Part shown: positions 10,586-19,521 of the stretch, in pieces | Position numbering within the stretch: position 1 is the stretch's first letter | Layout of the letters: each line of letters opens with the position of its first letter | Origin: VGBV01 sp963780395 | GTDB taxonomy: Bacteria; Actinomycetota; Thermoleophilia; Solirubrobacterales; 70-9 | DNA length: 64,000 bases | Direction of reading: 5' to 3' | Assembly: GCA_963780395.1 (NCBI GenBank) | Contig: CAWABY010000014.1 | Span: forward strand, 108,877 to 172,876 | Notes under the pieces: generated by a model | Seen by the model: the letters and a program-made list of their open reading frames with translations, nothing else | What the model was told of the DNA's origin: nothing | Database searches by the model: none | Program-made: the position numbers and the translations under genes

Positions 10586-13500
10586 ATGACCGACACGGAT
10601 TTCGACTTCGACTTCGACGTAGACGGGGGGAAACCCTCGTCGGGAGCGCGAGACCGCGACTCCAGCGGCAACGGCTCGCGCGAGCGGGACCCCTTCGACG
10701 CCCTCGGCGACCTCGATGACCTCGGCAAGGACGAGTTCGCCGAGGAGGATGGCGAGGACGAAGGCGGCGGCGTGCTCGGTCTGGGTCGCCGGTTCCGCCC
10801 GCGCGCCGACCGTGAGCAGGCGCAGGGAACCGAGCGCTCCGGATCCGGCAACGGCGACTCGGCCAACGGGGCGCCGCCGCTCGCATACCGCGACGGCGAG
10901 GAGGATCGGTTGCCCCCACGTGCAACGCCGAAGCCCTCGCGGACGCCGAAGCCGGCCCGGAAGCCCAGGCCCGAGCGTGAGCACAGGACCCCGGCACCGG
11001 CTGACGACGACTGGCTCAGCCTCGCCGACGACAACCTCGCCGACGACGATCTCGACTCGATCGCCGCTCCGGACGATGGGCCGGCCGGACCCCGGACTCC
11101 CCGCGAGGGCCGAAACCTCGCCCGCGCGGCTCGCCGCCGGGCCACCGGCAAATCGACCAGCTTCGACGCGGTCCCGGCGCGCGAGCGCCGGCGCGGACGC
11201 CGCCGCCTCGCCGCGGCGCCCGAGCAGGACTTCGAGTCCGTGCTGGAGAGCCAGCCTCAGAAGAGCGGGTTCGCCAAGCGCGGCTCGGCGGTCGCCTACG
11301 GCCTGCGCGGGCTGCTGGACCACGGGCGCGAGCGCGTGCGCGGCGCCGGCGACCGCATCAGCCATTTGCGCGAGCACGTGCCCGGCCGAACCGCCAAGAC
11401 CGCTCCGGGCGGCAACGGCGCAGCGCCTCCGCGGCTGCCCAAGCGGATCGGCTCGCGACGGCCCCGCAGGCCGAAGCCGGGGCAGGTCAAGAAGTTGCGG
11501 CTCGCCGTCATCATCGTCGGTCTCGGCATCCTGGCCCTGATCTCGATGGTGTTCGGGATGGTTGTCTCGGTCGCCGGCGACATTCCCCAGCTCGAGAACA
11601 AGGAGCAGTACGCCAAGGCCAAGAACTCCGAGGTGTTCGACTCGGAGGGACGCAGGTTCGGAACGCTGCTGTCCAACAGCCAGCGCATCCTGGTCGAGTC
11701 CGAGGACATCTCGCCCTACATCAAGTCGGCTGTGGTCGCGATCGAGGACCAGCGCTTCTACGAACACCGCGGGGTCGACTACCAGGGAATCGCGCGGGCG
11801 GCCTGGGAGACCTTCCTCCCGGGAGGCGCCACCCAGGGCGCCTCGACGATCACACAGCAGTTCGTCAAGAACGCGCTCGAGGCGCAGTCCAGCCGTACGT
11901 ACTTCCAGAAGCTGCGCGAGGCCTCGTACGCCTACCACCTCGAGCGCCAGTGGGACAAGGACAAGATCCTGACCCAGTACCTGAACACGATCTACTTCGG
12001 CGAGGGCGCCTACGGGATCGAGGCCGCCGCGCGCACCTACTTCGGCTTCCGCTATCCCGGCTGCGGCGAGGGCGGCGCCGATCCCTGCTCCGCCCAGCTG
12101 GCCCCCGAAGAGGCGGCAATGCTGGCGGGGATCATCTCCTCGCCGTCGGCCTATTCACCGCGAGCCAACCCCAACGACGCTGGCGAGCGGCGCAACCTGG
12201 TGTTGCAGAAGATGAACGAGCAGAACGTGCTCTCAGACGAGGAGTACGAGGAGGCCGCCCGCCAGGCCCTCCCCGCGTCATCGGAGATCCAGAAGCCCGA
12301 GGTCGACTCGCTCGCGCCGTACTTCAGCGAGTGGCTGCGACAGCAGCTCGTGGACAAGTACGGCCCCGGGCGCGCATTCGGCGGCGGCCTCGACGTCCGC
12401 ACCACCCTCGACCTCGACATGCAGGAGGCCGCCCAGTCGGCCGCCTACAACACCCTCGCCGGCATCGAGCCGACCGCATCCGTGGTCGTGATCGACAACG
12501 AGACCGGCGGCGTCAAGGCGATGGTGGGCGGCAACGACTTCCAGAAGGAGCCCTTCAACCTGGCGACCAACGGCCATCGCCAGCCGGGCTCGTCATTCAA
12601 GCCCTTCACGCTGATCACCGCCTTTGAGAACGGCTTCGGGCCAGGCAGCGTCTTCCCCTCCGCCCCGCAGACCTTCCCGGTCCCGAACTCTGGAGGCAAG
12701 GAGGTCTTCGAGGTGAAGAACTACGACGACATCTACTACGGCGCCTCGGACCTGGCCACCGCGACCGTCCACTCCGACAACTCGATCTTCGCCCAGCTGG
12801 GCTTCGGCTCCAACGGCCTCGGCCGCAAGGGCCCCCAGATGGTGGGCGAGACCGCTGAGCGCATGGGCATCGACGGTAAGAGCTTCGGCACGAACCCGGC
12901 CATGATCCTCGGAGGTATCGACCCCGGCGTCACACCGCTCGAGATGGCCTACGCGTTCAGCACGATCGCCCGCGACGGCATGCGCGTCGGTGGCGAGCTC
13001 GACTCCAGCGTCGGCCCCAACAACTCGTTGGGGGACCTGTCCCCCACCGGCATCACCGAGGTGGCGCTGCCCGACGGTGAGGTGCTCGACGGCGGCAAGG
13101 ACTACAACCAGAAGGAGATGCGCGCGATCCCCGAGAGCGTCGCCAGCAGCGTCCGCTCGATCCTGCGCAGCAACGTGGTCGGTGGCACCGGCGAGCTGGC
13201 CCAGACCGGCAGCGACGACGCCTGGGGCAAGACGGGAACCACCGACAACAACGGTGACGCCTGGTTCTGTGGCGGCACCGAGCACTTCACCGCTTGCGTC
13301 TGGGTGGGACACGCCCAGACCAACACCCCGATGGAGACCGAGTACGCCGGAGGGCCGGTGGACGGCGGTACCTTCCCGGCGATCATCTGGAGCCAGGTGA
13401 TGCAGGCCGTCGAGTCCATCTACGAGGAGCACGAGGACAGCAAGAACGACGACGACGACGACGGCGACTCGGACGGCAGCAGCAGCAGCAGCGGCAGCAG

Positions 13501-13666
13501 CTCCGTGGCGCCCAGCGGAGGCGGCGGCTACGACTCCGGCGGCGGCGGCGGCGGCGGGGGGGGCCAACACGGCTCCCGCGCCCGCTCCCGCTCCGGCGGC
13601 ACCGGCACCCTCGGGCGGCGGCGGCACCGGCGGCACCGGCCTCTAGCTTCGGTCCCTAGAGCCTGA
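10586..13666 (+). CDS. Class A penicillin-binding protein (transglycosylase/transpeptidase), frame slips near C-terminus
   Basis: A bifunctional peptidoglycan synthase of about 1,020 residues. Residues 1-300 are a long cytoplasmic, low-complexity region (acidic DFDFDFDVD start, then Arg/Pro-rich). One membrane anchor lies at about 301-325. The GT51 domain shows VAIEDQRFYEHRGVDYQGIARA and GASTITQQFVKN; the transpeptidase has SSFK (about 668, catalytic Ser), SDN (about 729) and KTGTTDN (about 880). The tail is Asp/Ser/Gly-rich. A run of eight G at 13556-13563 changes frame: with seven G the tail would read ANTAPAPAPAPAAPAP and stop at 13646, clear of the convergent glycosylase gene; as given it stops at 13666 and overlaps it. 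The start is ATG 10586, divergent from tyrS. Confidence 0.93.
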   Translation: MTDTDFDFDFDVDGGKPSSGARDRDSSGNGSRERDPFDALGDLDDLGKDEFAEEDGEDEGGGVLGLGRRFRPRADREQAQGTERSGSGNGDSANGAPPLAYRDGEEDRLPPRATPKPSRTPKPARKPRPEREHRTPAPADDDWLSLADDNLADDDLDSIAAPDDGPAGPRTPREGRNLARAARRRATGKSTSFDAVPARERRRGRRRLAAAPEQDFESVLESQPQKSGFAKRGSAVAYGLRGLLDHGRERVRGAGDRISHLREHVPGRTAKTAPGGNGAAPPRLPKRIGSRRPRRPKPGQVKKLRLAVIIVGLGILALISMVFGMVVSVAGDIPQLENKEQYAKAKNSEVFDSEGRRFGTLLSNSQRILVESEDISPYIKSAVVAIEDQRFYEHRGVDYQGIARAAWETFLPGGATQGASTITQQFVKNALEAQSSRTYFQKLREASYAYHLERQWDKDKILTQYLNTIYFGEGAYGIEAAARTYFGFRYPGCGEGGADPCSAQLAPEEAAMLAGIISSPSAYSPRANPNDAGERRNLVLQKMNEQNVLSDEEYEEAARQALPASSEIQKPEVDSLAPYFSEWLRQQLVDKYGPGRAFGGGLDVRTTLDLDMQEAAQSAAYNTLAGIEPTASVVVIDNETGGVKAMVGGNDFQKEPFNLATNGHRQPGSSFKPFTLITAFENGFGPGSVFPSAPQTFPVPNSGGKEVFEVKNYDDIYYGASDLATATVHSDNSIFAQLGFGSNGLGRKGPQMVGETAERMGIDGKSFGTNPAMILGGIDPGVTPLEMAYAFSTIARDGMRVGGELDSSVGPNNSLGDLSPTGITEVALPDGEVLDGGKDYNQKEMRAIPESVASSVRSILRSNVVGGTGELAQTGSDDAWGKTGTTDNNGDAWFCGGTEHFTACVWVGHAQTNTPMETEYAGGPVDGGTFPAIIWSQVMQAVESIYEEHEDSKNDDDDDGDSDGSSSSSGSSSVAPSGGGGYDSGGGGGGGGGQHGSRARSRSGGTGTLGRRRHRRHRPLASVPRA
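13556..13563 (+). repeat. Poly-G (8) tract at frame disruption in the penicillin-binding protein
   Basis: Eight G in a row inside a GGC/GGG-rich stretch. Removing one G restores an Ala/Pro-repeat tail and an earlier stop. It may be a sequencing error or a slippage-prone tract. Confidence 0.8.
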
Positions 13667-14246
13667 TCCAGGGCCGCGACGCGAAGCGGCTTCCCGCCGC
13701 GCAGTAGCGCCAGGGCAGCTCGACGCCCCTTGTGATCCCGATGCGCGGGCCGCTGATGACCCGCGGCCGCTCGCTCGAGGGCTCGCGGATCTGGAACGGC
13801 GAGGACGTGATCGAGGCTCCGTTGAGATCGAGGCCGACGCCGAGCGCCTCGGTCAGCTTGCCCGGGCCCGAGCAGAGCTCGTCGTCGCGCCCCCGCCGCT
13901 CGCGCATCAGCTCGAGGCCGTCGGTCGGCTCCAGGGCGCGGATCAGAACCGCGGCGGCGCTGCCCTCGGGCTCCGCCACCGCGTTCAACAGGCTGTGGAT
14001 GCCGTAGGAGAGGTAGACGTAGGCGACTCCAGGCGGCCCGAACAGCACCTCGTTGCGCGGCGTCGGACCGCCGAATGCGTGGCAGGCGGGATCGCTGACG
14101 TCGTAGGCCTCGGTCTCCACGATCACGCCCGCCGTGGGCCCGACGGCGAGGGTGCAGCCGATCAGATCGGGTGCGACCTCGTGCACCGAGCGCTCGAAGA
14201 ACCTGCGGTCGAGCGCGGCCGCACGAGTGGCCGCGGCGCCGCTCAC
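13656..14246 (-). CDS. DNA-3-methyladenine glycosylase (AAG/MPG family)
   Basis: A 196-residue base-excision enzyme of the alkyl-adenine glycosylase family, which removes alkylated purines. It has the family marks IVETEAYDVSDPACHA (about residue 40; the Glu activates water), PRNEVLFGPPGVAYVYLSYGIH and CSGPGKLTEALGV, plus ISGPRIGITRG near the end. Length fits the family (about 190-210). Its start overlaps the argH stop by 4 bases (ATGA type), so translation is probably coupled to argH. The function is clear; the link with arginine synthesis is only positional. Confidence 0.93.
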   Translation of the reverse strand: MSGAAATRAAALDRRFFERSVHEVAPDLIGCTLAVGPTAGVIVETEAYDVSDPACHAFGGPTPRNEVLFGPPGVAYVYLSYGIHSLLNAVAEPEGSAAAVLIRALEPTDGLELMRERRGRDDELCSGPGKLTEALGVGLDLNGASITSSPFQIREPSSERPRVISGPRIGITRGVELPWRYCAAGSRFASRPWIRL

Positions 14247-15613
14247 CGGCTGAGGTCGGCGAGGCTGCGCCGGGCGTAGTCGAGCTGCTCGGAGAGCCTG
14301 ACCGACGAGGTGCCGCCGGCAGAGACCTTCGCCTCGATCGCGCCCCCCTCGCGCAGCGCCTCGCGCAGGCGCTCGCGAGCGCCGTCCGGCACCCCGTCCA
14401 TCTCCGCATCCCCCAGCTCGGAGAGGCGCTTGTCGCCGTCGATCGCGGTCCGCACGAGGCCGGCGACGACGCCGTGGGCCTCGCGGAAGGGCATCCCCTC
14501 GGCCACCAGCACGTCGGCCAGGTCGGTGGCGGCCAGCAGCTCGTCGCTGGCGGCCTCGGCCAGGCGCTCACGGTTGAAGCTCAGCCCCGCCATCATCGGC
14601 GTCGCCGCCTCGAGACAGACCTCGAGGTTGTCGATCGCGTCGAACAGGGGCTCCTTGTCCTCCTGCATGTCCTTGCTGTAGGCGAGCGGGAGCGCGTGCA
14701 TCGTGCCCAGCAGGCTCGCCAGTGAGGAGGCGACCCGCGGGGCCTTGCCCCGGAGCAGCTCGGCGGCGTCTGGGTTCTTCTTCTGGGGCATGATGCTCGA
14801 GCCGGAGGCGAAGGAGTCCGAGGGCTCGCAGAAGCCGAACTCCGCGCTCGACCAGAGCACGATCTCCGACCCCAGGCGCGAGAGGTGCATCGCGCAGACC
14901 GAGGCCGCGTACAGGTAGTCCAGCGCGAAGTCCCGGTTCGAAACGGCGTCGAGCGAGTTCGGGTGGGGCCGCTCGAAGCCGAGGTCCGCAGCCAGGCCCT
15001 CGCGGTCGAGGTCCCAGTTGAGGCCGGCGAGCGCTCCCGAGCCGGCGGGCATGTCGCTGGTCGAATCGGCGACGAGGTAGAAGCGGCGCGTGTCGCGGAA
15101 GAACATCCAGAAGTAGGCGAGCAGGTGGTGGCCCAGGTAGACCGGCTGGGCGCGCTGCAGGTGGGTGTAGGCGGGCGCGGCCCAGTCGCGGTGGGAGTCG
15201 GCGAGCTCGATCAGCGTCGTCGTCAGCTCCTCGAGCAGCGCGATCGCGCGCGCCGAATGCGAGCGCACCAGCAGCGCCAGATCGGTCGCCACCTGGTCGT
15301 TGCGCGAGCGCGCGGTGTGCAACTTGCCCCCGACGGGGCCGACGAGCTCGGTCAGCCGGCGCTCGATCGCCATGTGGATGTCCTCGTCCTGCTCCGAGAA
15401 CTCAAAGCCCCCGCCCTCGAGCTCGGCGGCGACCGAGTCGAGGCCCTTGAGCAGCGTCGTCACCTCGGCCTCGTCAAGCACCCCCAGTCGCCCCAGGGCG
15501 CGGACGTGGGCGCGGGACTGCTCGACGTCGAACGGCGCCAGGCGCCGGTCGAAGGAGATCGAGGAGTTGATCCTGCGAAAGAGCGGATCCTGGTCTTCGG
15601 CGAAGCGGGACAT
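14243..15613 (-). CDS. argH: Argininosuccinate lyase
   Basis: A 456-residue enzyme for the last step of arginine synthesis, splitting argininosuccinate into arginine and fumarate. The fumarase-superfamily signature GSSIMPQKKNPD is at about residue 275, and HTARSRNDQVATDLAL (about 100) and TAYTHLQRAQP-like APAYTHLQRAQPV (about 150) form the active site. It lies 12 bases after a DegT-type aminotransferase gene and overlaps the downstream glycosylase, so it is inside a long minus-strand unit. Other arginine genes are not in the window. Confidence 0.97.
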   Translation of the reverse strand: MSRFAEDQDPLFRRINSSISFDRRLAPFDVEQSRAHVRALGRLGVLDEAEVTTLLKGLDSVAAELEGGGFEFSEQDEDIHMAIERRLTELVGPVGGKLHTARSRNDQVATDLALLVRSHSARAIALLEELTTTLIELADSHRDWAAPAYTHLQRAQPVYLGHHLLAYFWMFFRDTRRFYLVADSTSDMPAGSGALAGLNWDLDREGLAADLGFERPHPNSLDAVSNRDFALDYLYAASVCAMHLSRLGSEIVLWSSAEFGFCEPSDSFASGSSIMPQKKNPDAAELLRGKAPRVASSLASLLGTMHALPLAYSKDMQEDKEPLFDAIDNLEVCLEAATPMMAGLSFNRERLAEAASDELLAATDLADVLVAEGMPFREAHGVVAGLVRTAIDGDKRLSELGDAEMDGVPDGARERLREALREGGAIEAKVSAGGTSSVRLSEQLDYARRSLADLSR

Positions 15614-15625
15614 GCTGCGGCCAGT

Positions 15626-16798
15626 CTAGGAGGGGCCGCCGAGGGCGCCGGCGAGCGCCGTGCAGACACGCTCGACCTGCTGCTCGGTCATCGCGGTGAA
15701 GAAGGGCAGCGACAAGGAGCGCGCGGCCGCGGCCTCGGCGACGGGGAACTCGCCTCCCTTGAAGCCGAAGCGCTCGCGGTAGGGCGCCAGCGTGTGGATG
15801 CAGGGCAGATACGCCTTCGACCGGATGCCCTCGGCTGCGAGCGCGGCGATCACGGCGTCGCGGTCGGCGCCCACGGGCAGCTGCACCGTGTAGACGAACC
15901 AGCTGCGCTGCTCGTCGCCGCGGTCGGCGCAGGGCAGGACGAGGCCGTCGGGATCCCCCTCGCCGCCGGCGGGTGCGCCGCCCTTGGGCGCGAGCAGCTC
16001 GGCGTAGCCGGCCGCGACCTCGGCCCGGGCGGCAAGCGTCTCGTCCAGCCTCTCGATCTGGGCGATCCCGATCGCGGCCTGCACGTCGGTGAGGCGGTAG
16101 TTGAACCCGATTCGGGGATGGTCGATCTGGGATGTGTCGGGCGCGCGGCCCTGGTTGCGCTCGCTGCGCAGCACCTCGGCCATCTCCTCGCCGGCGGGCA
16201 CAAGCGCCCCGCCCTCACCGGTCGTCATCTGCTTGTTCGCGTAGAAGGCGAAGGCCGCGACGTGGCCGGCCGTGCCGACGGCGCGTCCCTCTGCGTCCAC
16301 CGCGCCGAGCGCCTGGCAGGCGTCCTCCAGGATCGGGATCTCGCGGGCGTCGGCGAGGCGCTCCAGCGCCAGCAGGTCGACCGGATAACCGAAGATGTGC
16401 ACGGGCAGGATCCCCGCGGTGCGCTCTCCCGCCGCCGCCTCGGCGGCCTCGGGGTCGATGTTCAGGGTGACCGGGTCGATGTCGCAGAAGACCGGCACCG
16501 CCCCCTCGTAGAGCAGGCAGTTGGACGAGGCGACGAAGCTGAAGGGGGTAGTCAGGACCTCGTCGCCCTCGCCCCAACCCAGCCGCCGTACCCCGAGGTG
16601 CAGTCCCGCGGTGCCGCTGGAGATGGCGACCGCGTCATCGCTGCCGAGCCAGCTCGCAAGGGCGAGCTCGAACTCGCCCAGCTTCGGGCCCTGCGACAGC
16701 ATGCCCGAGCGCAGCGCCTCCAGCACCAGCTCCTCCTCGCGCCGGCCCAGGTCAGGTCGTGCGAGCGGTATCTGTTCGTCCACGGGTCCTCTCAGCAT
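15626..16798 (-). CDS. DegT/DnrJ/EryC1/StrS family PLP aminotransferase
   Basis: A 390-residue fold-type I PLP enzyme of the sugar-aminotransferase family. Visible features: SSGTAGLHLGVRRLG (PLP phosphate site), DACQALGA (Asp holding the pyridine N) and FYANKQMTTGEGG with the PLP lysine at about residue 189. These enzymes usually aminate keto-sugars for glycans or antibiotics; the substrate here is unknown. No sugar genes are adjacent. The first ATG (16798) lies 47 bases inside cimA; a GTG at 16783 with AGAGG before it is an alternative start. The place between cimA and argH is odd for a sugar enzyme. Confidence 0.88.
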   Translation of the reverse strand: MLRGPVDEQIPLARPDLGRREEELVLEALRSGMLSQGPKLGEFELALASWLGSDDAVAISSGTAGLHLGVRRLGWGEGDEVLTTPFSFVASSNCLLYEGAVPVFCDIDPVTLNIDPEAAEAAAGERTAGILPVHIFGYPVDLLALERLADAREIPILEDACQALGAVDAEGRAVGTAGHVAAFAFYANKQMTTGEGGALVPAGEEMAEVLRSERNQGRAPDTSQIDHPRIGFNYRLTDVQAAIGIAQIERLDETLAARAEVAAGYAELLAPKGGAPAGGEGDPDGLVLPCADRGDEQRSWFVYTVQLPVGADRDAVIAALAAEGIRSKAYLPCIHTLAPYRERFGFKGGEFPVAEAAAARSLSLPFFTAMTEQQVERVCTALAGALGGPS

Positions 16799-18365
16799 GG
16801 GGCTGGAAGGCGTACTCGAGCGAGTCCACCAGCGCCTCCCAGGAGGCCTCGATGATGTTCTCCGAAACGCCGATCGAGCCCCACTCGCGCTCGCCGTCCG
16901 AGGAGTCCAGCAGCACGCGCGTGACCGACCCGGTGCCGTGATGCTCGTCCAGGATCCGCACCTTGTAGTTGGTCAGCTCGATCTGGGCCAGGTGGGGGTG
17001 GCGGTCGGTGATCGCTTCGCGCAACGCCGTGTCCAGGGCGTTGACCGGGCCGTTGCCCTCGGCGGTGCTCACGTAGCGCTCGCCGTCCACCCAGACCTTG
17101 ATCGTGGCCTCGGTCTGGACCCTGCCATCCTCGCGCTTCTCGGTGATGACGCGGAAGCCTTCGAGCTTGAACAGCGGCTCATAGGAGCCCGACTCCCGCC
17201 GCAACAGCAGCTCGAAGGACGCCGGGGCGGCCTCGTACTGATAGCCGCGGTGCTCGCGCTCCTTCAGCGCCCGCAGCGCCCGGGCCGCCTCGGCGTCGTC
17301 CAGCGGCACGCCCGCCTGCCGGGCGCGGCTGAGCACGGTGCCCTTGCCCGAGAGCTCGCTGACGACCACGTCGCGCTCGTTCCCGACCAGCTCGGGATCC
17401 ATGTGCTCGAAGGTCCGCACGTCGGCCTTGACGCCGGCAACGTGCATCCCCCCCTTGTGGGCGAAGGCGTTGCGGCCCACGTAGGGCTGGTCGGGATCGG
17501 GGGTGACGTTGAGCAGCTCGTCGATGAAGTGCGCCGACTCGGTCAGGCGAGCGAGCTGCTCCGGGGCCACGCACTCGTAGCCCAGCTTCAGCTGTAGGGC
17601 GGGCAGGATCGAGGTCAGGTTGGCGTTGCCCGTGCGCTCGCCGATGCCGTTGATCGTGCCCTGCACCAACGAGGCCCCCTCCTCGACCGCGGCGAGGGAG
17701 TTTGCGACCCCGCACTCCAGGTCGTTGTGAGTGTGGATGCCGACGGGGGTCTCGAGGCCTGCGACGACCTCCCGCGTGGCCTCGGCGACCTGGTTGGGCA
17801 GGCTGGCGCCGTTGGTGTCGCAGAGGGTGACGTTCTCGGCGCCGGCCTCGGCGGCGGCGCGCAGGCACTCGAAGGCGTACTCCCGGTCGTCGCGCCAGCC
17901 GTCGAAGAAGTGCTCGGCGTCGTAGATGACGCGCTTGCCCGCAGCGCGCAGGAAGGCGACTGAGTCGCGAATCATCTCCAGGTTCTCGTCGGGGCTGACC
18001 TTCGTCACCTTGTCGAGGTGGAGCTTCCAGGTCTTGCCGACCAGGGTGACCACCGGCGCGAAGCCGGCCGCGAGCATCGCCAGCGCCTCGTCCTCCTCCG
18101 CGGGCACGTCGCGGCGCCTCGTCATCCCGAAGGCGCAGACCGCGGCCTGCCGGAGCTCGACCTCGGCCAGCATCTCGAACAGCTCCAACTCCTTCGGGTT
18201 GGAGCCGGGGAAGCCGGCCTCGATCAACTGCACGCCGAGCTCGTCCAGCTTGCGGACTACGCGCACCTTCTCCTGCGCGGAAAGGGACATGCCCTGTCCC
18301 TGCATGCCGTCGCGCAGAGTCGTGTCGTAGAGGAGTACCTGTCGCTGGCCCTGTTGCTGTTCCAT
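16752..18365 (-). CDS. cimA: Citramalate synthase
   Basis: A 537-residue HMGL-like TIM-barrel synthase with a C-terminal LeuA-type regulatory domain. It condenses pyruvate and acetyl-CoA to (R)-citramalate, the first step of the threonine-independent isoleucine route. Motifs: LYDTTLRDGMQGQG (residue 12), LIEAGFPGSNPKE, CDTNGASLPNQ, HTHNDLECGVANS and GRNAFAHKGGMHVAGV. The phrase RDGMQGQG and the DTNG sequence separate it from 2-isopropylmalate synthase, of which a true copy lies at 25238-26830. It follows ilvE with a 150-base gap that holds a short frame and a stable hairpin. Confidence 0.93.
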   Translation of the reverse strand: MEQQQGQRQVLLYDTTLRDGMQGQGMSLSAQEKVRVVRKLDELGVQLIEAGFPGSNPKELELFEMLAEVELRQAAVCAFGMTRRRDVPAEEDEALAMLAAGFAPVVTLVGKTWKLHLDKVTKVSPDENLEMIRDSVAFLRAAGKRVIYDAEHFFDGWRDDREYAFECLRAAAEAGAENVTLCDTNGASLPNQVAEATREVVAGLETPVGIHTHNDLECGVANSLAAVEEGASLVQGTINGIGERTGNANLTSILPALQLKLGYECVAPEQLARLTESAHFIDELLNVTPDPDQPYVGRNAFAHKGGMHVAGVKADVRTFEHMDPELVGNERDVVVSELSGKGTVLSRARQAGVPLDDAEAARALRALKEREHRGYQYEAAPASFELLLRRESGSYEPLFKLEGFRVITEKREDGRVQTEATIKVWVDGERYVSTAEGNGPVNALDTALREAITDRHPHLAQIELTNYKVRILDEHHGTGSVTRVLLDSSDGEREWGSIGVSENIIEASWEALVDSLEYAFQPHAERTRGRTDTARTT

Positions 18366-18380
18366 TGCGAAGCCTTCTTC

Positions 18381-18464
18381 CTAGGTTCGGGGGTTCTGGT
18401 CCGGCGCCTGGGAGATGCCTCCCAGCGCCCAGGTGAGGCGGTCTACGCCGCCTGCCGCGGTCAC
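18381..18464 (-). CDS. Possible 27-residue upstream peptide before cimA
   Basis: A GTG-started short frame whose TAG stop is 15 bases before the cimA ATG, next to the cimA ribosome site (GGAAGAAGG). The peptide starts VTAAGGVDRLTWALGGIS and is not rich in Ile, Val or Leu, so it is not a typical attenuation peptide. It overlaps a strong hairpin (GGCGCTGGGAG with CTCCCAGGCGCC, about 18406-18432). It may be a coupled leader or chance; no ribosome site is seen before it. Confidence 0.2.
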   Translation of the reverse strand: MTAAGGVDRLTWALGGISQAPDQNPRT

Positions 18465-18515
18465 CGCACTAGGCGGCCGCGACCCCCGTAATTCGCTCGA
18501 TGCCCCTGGGAAGGA

Positions 18516-19502
18516 TCATGTCGGTTCTCCGACCTCTTCGGCCTCGACCTGGCCGGGCGCGGGCGCGGGCGGGGCCTCGCCGGTCGGCTCGCCGACCGGG
18601 TCGAGCCACTCGAGGTATTCCTCGGCGCGGCCGTGCAGCGCGTCGTCGTACTTCGTCTGGATCGCGCGGGTGATCTCGCCGGGGGCGCCCAGATCGTGGT
18701 CGTCGACCTCGCGGATCGGCACCAGCTCGGCGGCTGTGCCAGTGAGGAAGATCTCGTCCGCCAGGTACAGCTCGGCGCGGGCGACGTCGCGCTCGGCGAC
18801 CGGGTAGCCGAGGTCCTCGGCGATCTGCATCACCGACTTGCGGCTGATCCCGTCGAGGATCGACGCCACGTGCGGCGGCGTCACGATCCTGCCGTCCTTG
18901 ATCAGGAAGATGTTCTCGCCCGAGCCCTCGCAGACGAAGCCTCGCTCGTCGAGCAGGATCGCCTCGTCGTAGCCGGCGTTGGCGGACTCGGTCTTGGCCA
19001 GGATCGAGTTCAGGTACTGGCCCGAGGCCTTGGCGTGCGGGATCAGGCCGGCGGGCGAGATGCGCCGCCACGAGGAAACCTTGGCGCGGATGCCCTTCTG
19101 CTTGCCCTCCTCGCCCAGGTAAGCGCCCCATGGCCAGACCGCGACGATCACCTCGACAGGCGCGCTCTGCGCGTACAGCCCCATCTCGCCGTAGCCGCGG
19201 AAGGCGAGCGGCCGGATGTAGCAGGAGCGCAGCCCGTTCCGGCGGATCAGCTCCTTGGTGGCCTCGCCGATCTCATCCAGCGAGTACTCCAGCGGCAGGT
19301 AGTAGAGCTCGGCCGACTTCTTCAGCCGCTCGAGGTGGTCGCGGTGGCGAAAGATCGCCGGGCCCTTGGCCTCGGTGTCGTAGCAACGGACCCCCTCGAA
19401 GACGCCACTGCCGTAGTGAAGACCGTGCGTGAGCACGTGCACGTTGGCCTCGTCCCAGGCCACGAACTCGCCGTTCTTCCAGATCAACTCGACCTTCTCC
19501 AT
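18516..19502 (-). CDS. ilvE: Branched-chain amino acid aminotransferase
   Basis: A 328-residue class IV PLP aminotransferase that catalyses the last step in Leu, Ile and Val synthesis. The family marks are HGLHYGSGVFEGVRCY (about residue 26), IPHAKASGQYLNS with the PLP lysine at about 156, DEAILLDERGFVCEGSGENIF (about 178) and TGTAAELVPIREVD (about 250). Length is normal for the family, apart from a C-terminal tail rich in Pro, Ala and Glu. It follows leuB by 19 bases in the same direction and precedes cimA, so all three pathways can share the transcript. Confidence 0.95.
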   Translation of the reverse strand: MEKVELIWKNGEFVAWDEANVHVLTHGLHYGSGVFEGVRCYDTEAKGPAIFRHRDHLERLKKSAELYYLPLEYSLDEIGEATKELIRRNGLRSCYIRPLAFRGYGEMGLYAQSAPVEVIVAVWPWGAYLGEEGKQKGIRAKVSSWRRISPAGLIPHAKASGQYLNSILAKTESANAGYDEAILLDERGFVCEGSGENIFLIKDGRIVTPPHVASILDGISRKSVMQIAEDLGYPVAERDVARAELYLADEIFLTGTAAELVPIREVDDHDLGAPGEITRAIQTKYDDALHGRAEEYLEWLDPVGEPTGEAPPAPAPGQVEAEEVGEPT

Positions 19503-19521
19503 AGCGACGAAGTATGCCCGA

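Noticed and set aside
10432..11151. N-terminal extension of tyrS
   Set aside because: The frame is open but Ser/Arg-rich, lies over the penicillin-binding protein start and is not homologous to TyrS, whose start at 10431 has its own -10 box.
14885..16855. 656-codon plus-strand frame opposite argH and the aminotransferase
   Set aside because: Antisense shadow with low-complexity Arg/Ala/Gly/Leu composition; both minus-strand genes are unambiguous.
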